From CAMUQR01 sp963526735 (lineage in GTDB: Bacteria; Patescibacteriota; Saccharimonadia; Saccharimonadales; Saccharimonadaceae), in NCBI GenBank assembly GCA_963526735.1, contig CAURNU010000007.1:1-21940 (forward strand): a stretch of DNA of 21,940 bases, in the 5' to 3' direction. Under the pieces are notes generated by a model, which saw nothing but the letters and a program-made list of their open reading frames with translations, was not told the origin of the DNA and did not search any database. Positions within the stretch are counted from its first letter, which is position 1. The number at the start of each line of letters is the position of its first letter. Both the position numbers and the translations under genes were made by a program. This document shows, piece after piece, positions 6,869-12,150 of the stretch.

Positions 6869-7063
6869 TTAAACTCCTAGAACTTTCTTAACGTTTTTAG
6901 CTGGTTTTCCAGTTACGAATGCGTTTGATTTAATTACGCGTTTGCGGCGGCGACTTTTTTTAGCGAGAAAGTGTCCACCAAATGCTCGTTGTCGAACAAT
7001 TTTGCCAGTTGGGGTGATTTTAATCCGCTTGGCAGTCCCTTTATGGGTCTTCATTTTTGGCAT
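6869..7063 (-). CDS. rpmI: Large ribosomal subunit protein L35
   Basis: 64 residues, full length for bL35: MPKMKTHKGTAKRIKITPTG, RAFGGHFLAKKSRRRKR and the closing KKVLGV. A small, very basic protein of the 50S subunit. The ATG overlaps the infC stop by one base (TAATG), and AAGGAG lies six bases upstream (7070-7075). Confidence 0.97.
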   Translation of the reverse strand: MPKMKTHKGTAKRIKITPTGKIVRQRAFGGHFLAKKSRRRKRVIKSNAFVTGKPAKNVKKVLGV

Positions 7064-7569
7064 TATTTACTCCTTATATTTATACTCAAGTTGCGTCCAC
7101 TCATTTGAGGCTTTTGGTCAACTATGATTTTGTCACCTAGGATCTCTAGAATGCGATCGATCATTTCTTGGCCGAGTTCTTTGTGAGCCATTTCACGACC
7201 CCGAAAAACAACGGTTAATCTGATTTTATGACCTTTTTCAAGAAATTCAGTCACTTTTTTGAGTTTGATGCGCAGATCGTTGTCGCTAATCTTTAAGCCA
7301 AAGCGCATTTGTTTGAGTTCACTGGCTTTAGCATTTTTGCGATTTTTCTGCTGTTTTTTCATCTTCTGGTATTGATATTTACCCCAATCAATAATTTTGG
7401 CGACCGGTGGGTCGGCGTTAGGGGAGATTTCGACCAGATCAACTTTAGCTTTTTTTGCTAAGTCGAGGGCTTCTTTTAAGTCAAGAACGCCTAGCTGTTC
7501 GCCATCAATACCTATAACTCGCAGTTGCTTGGATTTAATTTCTTGATTAATCCGAGTTTGGTTACTTAT
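7063..7569 (-). CDS. infC: Translation initiation factor IF-3 with AUA start codon
   Basis: IF-3 binds the 30S subunit, prevents premature 50S joining and rejects non-standard start codons. The protein is about 168 residues when read from ATA at 7569-7567. N-domain: SNQTRINQEIKSKQLRVIGIDGEQLGV, then DLVEISPNADPPVAKIIDWGKY. C-domain: ELKQMRFGLKISDNDLRIKL, then RGREMAH and the closing KPQMSGRNLSINI. No in-frame ATG, GTG or TTG exists upstream of an internal ATG at 7362, which would remove the whole N-domain. AGAGGA lies seven bases before the ATA. Rare infC start codons (AUU in E. coli) are known to let IF-3 repress its own synthesis; the same is inferred here. Confidence 0.88.
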   Translation of the reverse strand: MSNQTRINQEIKSKQLRVIGIDGEQLGVLDLKEALDLAKKAKVDLVEISPNADPPVAKIIDWGKYQYQKMKKQQKNRKNAKASELKQMRFGLKISDNDLRIKLKKVTEFLEKGHKIRLTVVFRGREMAHKELGQEMIDRILEILGDKIIVDQKPQMSGRNLSINIRSK

Positions 7570-7619
7570 AGGATTTTCCTCTCTTGAATTTTATTACTTG
7601 AGCACTTAACTCGGGTAAT

Positions 7620-7648
7620 ATTTTACCAGATATTAACTAAATATACAA
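7620..7648 (-). promoter_or_regulatory. Promoter of infC-rpmI-rplT
   Basis: On the minus strand TTGTAT (7648-7643), a 17-base spacer and TAAAAT (7625-7620), preceded by TGG (extended -10), predict a start near 7613. The resulting leader is about 45 nt. Confidence 0.65.
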
Positions 7649-7675
7649 GAGAAAAACCAGAGAATTGATTTTGAA

Positions 7676-9187
7676 TTAATTGAGATTGCTACGATATTGT
7701 AGAGCTTCAGCTAAATGTTTAAGATTGATATGCTCAGCGCCATCAATATCGGCAATGGTGCGAGCGACTTTAATAATACGAAAATAACTACGAGCACTGA
7801 GATTCATTTGACTAGCGGCTTTGTCTAAAAATTGTTTTAAATCGTCAGATAGGTGGATGGTTTTAGTGATCTGTTTACTCGATAAATTACTGTTGTAAAA
7901 ACTACATGAGCGATATCGCCTCTGTTGAGCGAGACGTGCTTGCTGAATTTGAGTTTGGGCGATTTGGTGGGCGCTAGTAGTGTTGTGATTATTACATATC
8001 AGATGTTGATGTGGTGTTGGTGTGACATTAATTACTAAATCAATTCGATCAAGCATTGGTCCTGATAACTTTTTCTGGTAATTATGAATTTGAGTACTGG
8101 TGCAAGTGCATTCGTGCGATGGGTCGCCATAATAACCGCAAGGGCAAGGGTTCATGGTAGCGACTAACATAAAATCGGCTGGAAAATGGGTTTTACCGTT
8201 GACTCGATTAATCCAAATTTCTTTATCTTCAATCGGTTGACGTAAAGCTTCAATGATGGAACGTGGGTATTCTGGCAATTCATCCAAAAATAAGACACCA
8301 AGGTGTGCTAAACTAATTTCACCAGGCTGGGGATTGCGCCCACCGCCGATAATTGAAATTTTACTAGCGGTGTGATGAGGTGAACGAAAAGGTCGGGTGC
8401 TGATAATTTCCTCATCGGATTCGCCCGATAGGTTATGTAGTTTAGTGACGGTTAGTTTTTCTTCATCGCTAAGTGGTGGTAATAGACTAGTGATAGTTTT
8501 GGCTAACATAGTTTTGCCGGCTCCGGGCGGGCCGTTTAGCAAAATATTATGTCGACCAGCTGTCGCGATGATTAGGGCACGTTTAGCTTGCTCTTGGCCA
8601 TAGATATCATCAAGTATGGTTTGATTTTCGGTATTTATTAGTGTGGCGGGAGCGGGGATATGAGCGGAAAGCGGTTGAATTTTCTTTAAATGTAAGAATA
8701 ATTGTCGTAGATTATCAACTCCGAATAAATTAATACCTGTAATTAATTCGGCTTGTTTGAGATTAGACGCGGGGAGAAATAAATTCTTGATACCGGCGGC
8801 CTTGGCGGTTTCGGCGATATTAATGATACCACGGACTGGTCGTAGGCTACCATCGAGAGCTAGCTCGCCAACAAAAATACTATCAGCAATTTCAGTTTGC
8901 GTGAGTTGTTTGGAGGCGGTTAAAATTGAGATCGCGATTGGTAGGTCGAAGTAGGTACCATCTTTTGGCAATTCGGCTGGAGCTAGATTGACGATGATCT
9001 TGTGTTTGGGAAAATCAAGATTTGAATTAGTGATGGCGCGACGAACTCGCTCTTTAGCTTCATCAATCGCTTTATTACCCATGCCAACGATTTGCAAACT
9101 GGGCAAGCCTTTGGCGATATCGGTCTCAACATCAATGATGCAACCCTCAAACCCGATTGGTGCGACTGATTGAACTTTGCTAACCAT
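7676..9187 (-). CDS. comM: ComM/YifB family AAA+ ATPase (Mg-chelatase-like)
   Basis: 503 residues, full length. The N-terminal domain has the family signature (IDVETDIAKGLPSLQIVGMGNKAIDEAKERV, shown in part as GLPSLQIVGM and AIDEAKERVRRA). The AAA+ core has Walker A GPPGAGKT near residue 218, FRSPHHTAS, Walker B VLFLDELPE and a cysteine-rich MNPCPCGYYGDPSHECTC loop. The C-terminal region SARSYFRIIKVARTIADI is typical. ComM is a hexameric helicase that extends D-loops during natural transformation, which fits the DNA uptake reported for Saccharibacteria. The start has no Shine-Dalgarno; the upstream region is shared with the divergent tmRNA promoter. Confidence 0.95.
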   Translation of the reverse strand: MVSKVQSVAPIGFEGCIIDVETDIAKGLPSLQIVGMGNKAIDEAKERVRRAITNSNLDFPKHKIIVNLAPAELPKDGTYFDLPIAISILTASKQLTQTEIADSIFVGELALDGSLRPVRGIINIAETAKAAGIKNLFLPASNLKQAELITGINLFGVDNLRQLFLHLKKIQPLSAHIPAPATLINTENQTILDDIYGQEQAKRALIIATAGRHNILLNGPPGAGKTMLAKTITSLLPPLSDEEKLTVTKLHNLSGESDEEIISTRPFRSPHHTASKISIIGGGRNPQPGEISLAHLGVLFLDELPEYPRSIIEALRQPIEDKEIWINRVNGKTHFPADFMLVATMNPCPCGYYGDPSHECTCTSTQIHNYQKKLSGPMLDRIDLVINVTPTPHQHLICNNHNTTSAHQIAQTQIQQARLAQQRRYRSCSFYNSNLSSKQITKTIHLSDDLKQFLDKAASQMNLSARSYFRIIKVARTIADIDGAEHINLKHLAEALQYRSNLN

Positions 9188-9212
9188 AATTAGTATTATT
9201 TAAGCATACAAC

Positions 9213-9241
9213 TTGGAAAAACTCAATCAAGCTGATATAAT
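9213..9241 (+). promoter_or_regulatory. ssrA: Promoter of tmRNA
   Basis: TTGGAA (9213-9218), a 17-base spacer and TATAAT (9236-9241) predict a start near 9248, ten bases before the mature 5' end. Removing that leader would be a job for RNase P, encoded 3 kb to the left. Confidence 0.8.
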
Positions 9242-9257
9242 ATTTAGATACAAAGTT

Positions 9258-9654
9258 GGGGCTGAATAGCTTAGACGATTGAAACTTAACACTAACTAGC
9301 AAGTCGCTTCAATGAGCGTATCATTTAATAAATGCAACTAAAGCAAAAACAGCATTTGCTAAACTAGCGAGCGTTTTCGCTCCTAAAATGGCATTTGCGC
9401 CAATCGCTGCTTAATTATTAGCGATCATCACATTAACTCAGCAGTTGGGGTTGATCGTGGTGTCATATTTTAAACTGCTTACTAAGTTTAGCAATCGCAA
9501 AGCTAACTTAGGACAATTTTTGCGGTTGACTTGATAATTTGTTTTGTTATTTTTGATTTAATTATCGGTCAATTATTTTTGAAAAATAACTAAGCTTGTA
9601 GATGGTTAGTTTTAATTCAACCGGACCCGGGGGCAGTACCCGGCAGCTCCACCA
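9258..9654 (+). ncRNA. ssrA: tmRNA
   Basis: Rescues ribosomes stalled on broken mRNAs by acting as tRNA-Ala and then as mRNA for a degradation tag. The termini form the tRNA-like acceptor: GGGGCTG (9258-9264) with CAGCTCC, then ACCA ending at 9654. The T arm is CCGGACCCGGGGGCAGTACCCGG (start and end shown by GGTTC-like loop context at 9621-9642). The likely tag frame ends at TAA 9412-9414 and codes ...AFAPIAA; a small C-terminal AA is usual for tags. A start at GCA 9334 gives 26 codons, at GCA 9343 23 codons, both long compared with the usual 8-15. The resume codon could not be fixed from sequence alone. Length is 397 nt. Confidence 0.92.
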
Positions 9655-9683
9655 ATAATTTAAGATTGAAATTATTAATTTAA

Positions 9684-9722
9684 AAACCGCCCGAAGATTT
9701 GATACAACGGGCGATTTTTTTA
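9684..9722 (+). terminator. Terminator of tmRNA
   Basis: CGCCCG (9688-9693) pairs with CGGGCG (9708-9713), followed by A and seven T. An A-rich run precedes the stem, so the hairpin can extend. It lies 30 bases after the tmRNA 3' end. Confidence 0.85.
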
Positions 9723-9740
9723 TTGGCTAAAAACTAGCAT

Positions 9741-9846
9741 AAAAAACATAAAACGACCGTCTGCGAGTTCGGTCGTTTTATGCGAGTTATAGGATTGCTG
9801 TTTGTTTTTTGTTTAGCTCCCTGCACAATATTTTTGTTCAAGAGCT
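9741..9846 (-). ncRNA. Candidate small RNA A (about 106 nt)
   Basis: A consensus promoter on the minus strand predicts a start at about 9846. The transcript would begin with AGCTC (9846-9842), which pairs with GAGCT (9819-9815), closing a 22-base loop region. A single-stranded A/C-rich linker follows. It ends with a 12-bp perfect hairpin (9781-9748) and G plus six T (9746-9741), a strong intrinsic terminator. No start codon with a meaningful reading frame lies inside. It runs toward the 3' end of tmRNA from the opposite strand. I do not recognise a family. Confidence 0.62.
9748..9781 (-). terminator. Terminator of candidate small RNA A
   Basis: ATAAAACGACCG (9748-9759) and CGGTCGTTTTAT (9770-9781) form a perfect 12-bp stem with a ten-base loop. 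The T tract is on the minus strand (complement of 9741-9746). On the plus strand the following bases are TGCGAG, so it works best for minus-strand transcripts. Confidence 0.8.
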
Positions 9847-9852
9847 ACCTCT

Positions 9853-9881
9853 ATAATAGCGAATTAAAACGCATATGTCAA
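9853..9881 (-). promoter_or_regulatory. Consensus promoter of candidate small RNA A
   Basis: On the minus strand: TTGACA (9881-9876), spacer of exactly 17 bases, TATTAT (9858-9853). The -35 box is perfect and the -10 box has one mismatch to TATAAT. No protein gene lies downstream on this strand before the hairpin at 9781-9748. Confidence 0.78.
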
Positions 9882-9914
9882 CAACTTTGCAAAAGATTTT
9901 TTGGCAATTTTTTA

Positions 9915-9944
9915 AAGCTTTTCCACAGTTTTGTGGAAAAGCTT
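9915..9944. repeat. 30-base perfect hairpin with TTTTCCACA arms
   Basis: AAGCTTTTCCACA (9915-9927) and TGTGGAAAAGCTT (9932-9944) are perfect inverted arms of 13 bases around a four-base loop. No T tract follows on either strand, so it is not an obvious terminator. Each arm contains TTTTCCACA, one base from the DnaA box TTATCCACA. It lies about 34 bases upstream of the small RNA A -35 box. It could be an operator, a pair of DnaA boxes, or an RNA stem. Confidence 0.7.
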
Positions 9945-10071
9945 ATGGCTAATAGAGAAGGGTGAAAAATTGAGCTAGATTTTTAATCATGTTTGATGTC
10001 AAAAAAACTGCAAAAATACCAAAAACAATATTGAAAATTATGTTCAAATTAACGTCAGCTTTTGTGATGAT

Positions 10072-10100
10072 TTGACATAATTGGAACTAGTATGTATATT
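10072..10100 (+). promoter_or_regulatory. Consensus promoter of candidate small RNA B
   Basis: TTGACA (10072-10077), a 17-base spacer and TATATT (10095-10100). The -35 box is perfect and the -10 box has one mismatch. The predicted start is about 10107. Confidence 0.75.
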
Positions 10101-10106
10101 GATGGG

Positions 10107-10208
10107 CGAGTGAATGAGCTAAGCTAGCTTGCTAATAATGACAGGCTGATTGGGCGCGGAGTGGAATAAAAGATAGTCAAATTCATTGTGATGAATATTG
10201 ATTTTTTT
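10107..10208 (+). ncRNA. Candidate small RNA B (about 100 nt)
   Basis: Bounded by a consensus promoter and a strong intrinsic terminator 70-100 bases later. The body contains the palindrome AAGCTAGCTT inside AGCTAAGCTAGCTTGCT, which can form a short stem, and then a G-rich stretch GATTGGGCGCGGAGTGG. All ATG codons in it meet a stop within a few codons (for example ATG AGC TAA), so it is non-coding. Promoter, length and terminator mirror candidate A on the other strand, but the sequences differ. No family was recognised. Confidence 0.6.
10177..10208 (+). terminator. Terminator of candidate small RNA B
   Basis: TCAA-ATTCAT (10177-10186) pairs with ATGAAT-a-TTGA (10191-10201): 10 bp with one bulged A and a TGTG loop, followed directly by seven T (10202-10208). 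Confidence 0.85.
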
Positions 10209-10880
10209 ACAAAAATAAATTCATACTAATACTCATACCCAACTTACTAAAATGATATTTTTAAAAAATAGAATAGCAATGATGGTGCGATAAGGACATG
10301 GGAACTGCAAAAACGGTAGCGAATTTGTTAACAGCGAATGTATGCATTATGACAGTGAGCGCGTGCGATGTATTAAAATCTATGGTGCCATAAAGAAAGA
10401 TCTTTCTGACGATACTGGGCGTAACGTGTATATAATACCAATCATGAAAATTAAAATACATGTCGAAATGTCTAGCGCTAGTTTTGAATGTTTGAAAAAA
10501 ACTAACAAGTTGGTATGACACTGACTGTTATTGCGTTTATCGCGTAAGTAAAAAATACTCACATTGATAACCTTTAAAATCTCAATTTGCCAGACCTATA
10601 CTTACCAAATACCAAACAATTAACTTCTAAGTTTTTTTAAAAAACTATGCTTTATAAAAACGTACTATGGTTGATGATACGATGAATTTGAGGTGAAGAA
10701 TAAAAATGACGGGCTACGCGATAATTAAGTTAAAAATCGCTCGTTGTATAAAGGTATATTCTAATTTATTGTAATATTTACAACTCTAAAATTTAGCTAA
10801 TCTATATTTTTCTAATCTGTTATTATAAGTGTTGTAAAAAATAAATGCAATAAAAACAATATAAAATAGCAAAAAAGTAG
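10209..10880. other. AT-rich intergenic stretch with weak signals only
   Basis: No protein gene is supported here. Frames are short and have neither ribosome binding sites nor family resemblance. Signals seen: TATAAT at 10431-10436 before a 24-codon frame; a minus-strand TTGCAT-N17-TATAAT (about 10851-10823) with no clear product; and AGTTTTTT/AAAAAACT-type A/T hairpins near 10630. In sequence this AT-rich, promoter-like matches are expected by chance. Confidence 0.6.
10431..10518 (+). CDS. Possible 24-residue leaderless peptide
   Basis: ATG at 10444 follows TATAAT (10431-10436) by seven bases, the same geometry as the leaderless genes elsewhere in the window. The frame has 24 sense codons to TGA at 10516-10518. 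The peptide begins MKIKIHVEMS and is rich in Lys and Ser, without a membrane segment. It has no recognisable -35 box and no known family. Chance is a serious alternative. The coding part is 10444-10518; the span includes the -10 box. Confidence 0.2.
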
Positions 10881-10909
10881 TTGACATTTTTAAATGCTTG
10901 TGCTAATAT
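10881..10909 (+). promoter_or_regulatory. Consensus promoter of the large structured RNA
   Basis: TTGACA (10881-10886), a 17-base spacer and TAATAT (10904-10909) preceded by TGC (extended -10). The predicted start is about 10916. A-rich sequence upstream (10849-10880) could serve as an UP element. It is among the strongest promoters in the window. Confidence 0.8.
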
Positions 10910-10915
10910 GTGTGT

Positions 10916-11285
10916 AAGCTTTTAGCAAACACAAAAACTAGTTTTTACTAACATAAAAGCCAAAATTATTTACATATTAGTTCATTATAATAAATATCTG
11001 GCCACACCAAACTCTTCAATGGAAAGATCAGTTACTATTCCTCTGAATTGTAGCTGATGCTCCATTCAAGATTGCTTGAGTGTTGAGCGCGCGGCGATTA
11101 GTCTAGTCTCCTTTTTAAAAAATAATAAGACTAACGACGTAAGAAGGATATGTCTCGCAGGTTTTCAAATACTCTGTGAGGCGGTCAAACGCTCAGAGAG
11201 TCATAGGAATTACAAACCCCCGACATTTATTTATATAGTTATTAGTTGGATGCGGTTGTATCCAATGACCTCTGGGCTCTTTTTT
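10916..11285 (+). ncRNA. Candidate large structured RNA (about 370 nt)
   Basis: Downstream of a strong promoter the sequence forms a series of stable local helices. GCTTTT/AAAAGC is at 10918-10923/10955-10960. A 59-base hairpin at 11013-11071 has 24 bp: TCTTCAATGGA with TCCATTCAAGA (one C-C), ATCAGTTAC with GTAGCTGAT, and ATTC-CTCT-GAAT at the tip. TTAGTCT/AGACTAA (11098-11104/11128-11134) is extended by CG pairs. CTCTGTGAGGCG folds with CGCTCAGAGAG (11172-11183/11190-11200). TTGGAT/ATCCAA is at 11246-11251/11260-11265. A U tract (11280-11285) ends it, and GAGC (11085-11088) with GCTC (11276-11279) could close the 3' domain right before the U tract. An 80-codon frame overlaps but resembles no protein. 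It is not RNase P, tmRNA, SRP or a riboswitch that I recognise. Confidence 0.68.
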
Positions 11286-11313
11286 ATTATAAACAAGCTT
11301 GTGGGTCGTGTAG

Positions 11314-11325
11314 TATAATAATCTT
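11314..11325 (+). promoter_or_regulatory. -10 box for the 127-residue membrane protein (leaderless)
   Basis: TATAAT at 11314-11319 ends six bases before the ATG at 11326, so the predicted transcript start is the A of the start codon. No Shine-Dalgarno is present. Confidence 0.6.
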
Positions 11326-11709
11326 ATGTTTAAAACTAAAAAACAACAGTCAATTGGTATTATTTTGAGTGGGATAGGAGCCTTTATTTTGCTTGTTAGT
11401 TTAATGAATGCTTTTTCTCCTGATCAATTTGTGCCGATTGGGGCGCTGACAATTTTTTTGTTAATTTATGTAGTTTGTTTTGCATTATCTTTTGTGGTTT
11501 ATAGTTTGTTTGCAGGATTGTTTAGTATGCTAATCACGAAACGCCTTGTGACTAGTGATAGCTATCGGGTTTATTTCTACTTGGCAATTATCAGCATGGC
11601 GCCAGTGGTGATGTTGGCGATTCAATCAATTCGTGATATTACGGTAGCGGAAATTAGTTTAATTATGTTGTTTTGTATTTTAATTTGTTTCTATATAAGT
11701 AGACGCTGA
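11326..11709 (+). CDS. Small four-helix membrane protein of unknown function
   Basis: 127 residues, mostly hydrophobic. Four membrane segments are visible at roughly residues 10-30, 38-65, 83-101 and 105-124, with a basic N-terminus (FKTKKQQ) and a basic end (SRR). I recognise no domain. The gene follows the large structured RNA and precedes the secretion-like ATPase cluster, but its own -10 box and that of the next gene suggest separate transcripts. Start choice rests on the leaderless promoter geometry. Confidence 0.75.
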   Translation: MFKTKKQQSIGIILSGIGAFILLVSLMNAFSPDQFVPIGALTIFLLIYVVCFALSFVVYSLFAGLFSMLITKRLVTSDSYRVYFYLAIISMAPVVMLAIQSIRDITVAEISLIMLFCILICFYISRR

Positions 11710-11712
11710 TAT

Positions 11713-11727
11713 GTTATAATAATGGTT
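11713..11727 (+). promoter_or_regulatory. Extended -10 promoter fixing the start of the next gene
   Basis: TGT-TATAAT (11712-11720) places the transcript start at 11727-11728, so the second ATG (11728) rather than the first (11722) would be the first codon of a leaderless message. Confidence 0.5.
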
Positions 11728-12132
11728 ATGGATTCTTTCAATTTAAACAAACAAGAACAAATGCCGAATCTACCGAATCCGTATGAGGTGGGGGATTTGC
11801 CGATGACTGGAGTTGAGCGTCCGTTGATAGTGCCAGATCGAGGCTATGAGCTTGCATCACAACAAGATATTGATAATGCAAATCAGACACTAGCCGTACA
11901 AAATCCACAGCCAGCGCCTTCTTCAGTCCCAGTCAGTACGGTGATTCGTCAGCCGATTATGGCCACTGAGCGCTTTAAACGGCTGGAAGTGTCGGATGGT
12001 GATGTGATTGAATCGGCCTGGGTGTCGAATGTCAAAAAAACTCTAGAGATGACCAAAAATCAACCGAGCCGTCGTGATGATGAAATCAAAGAAATCCGTA
12101 AAATTTACCAGGAGAAGCGGAAAGTTGCATAG
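11728..12132 (+). CDS. Pro/Gln-rich soluble protein upstream of the secretion-like ATPase
   Basis: About 134 residues from the preferred ATG at 11728 (MDSFNLNKQEQM); an in-frame ATG at 11722 would add two. The N-terminal 85 residues are Pro, Asn and Gln-rich and probably disordered (NLPNPYEVGDLPM, QNPQPAPSSVPVS). The last 50 residues are charged and likely helical (SAWVSNVKKTLEMTKNQ, KEIRKIYQEKRK). No known domain. The gene ends 18 bases before the ATPase start, so the two are probably in one operon and the protein may be an accessory of the ATPase; that is inference from position only. Confidence 0.7.
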   Translation: MDSFNLNKQEQMPNLPNPYEVGDLPMTGVERPLIVPDRGYELASQQDIDNANQTLAVQNPQPAPSSVPVSTVIRQPIMATERFKRLEVSDGDVIESAWVSNVKKTLEMTKNQPSRRDDEIKEIRKIYQEKRKVA

Positions 12133-12150
12133 GTAAGATAAGAGGGGCGG

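Noticed and set aside
7063..7362. infC starting at the ATG at 7362
   Set aside because: This would delete the conserved N-domain, which is clearly encoded in frame upstream to 7569 with a Shine-Dalgarno before it.
9780..9965. 61-codon plus-strand frame after the hairpin at 9748-9781
   Set aside because: It starts inside the terminator hairpin, has no start signals, and runs antisense to candidate small RNA A and through the 30-base palindrome.
10261..10562. Two overlapping minus-strand frames of 60 and 86 codons
   Set aside because: AT-rich sequence, no start signals, odd composition and mutual overlap; chance frames.
10822..10852. Minus-strand TTGCAT-N17-TATAAT as a further RNA promoter
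   Set aside because: The -35 box matches at only three of six bases, no terminator or stable fold follows, and such matches are expected by chance at this AT content.
11076..11318. 80-codon open frame on the plus strand
   Set aside because: It lies across the helices of the large structured RNA, has no ribosome binding site or -10 box at the right distance, and its translation resembles no protein. The pairing pattern explains the sequence better.
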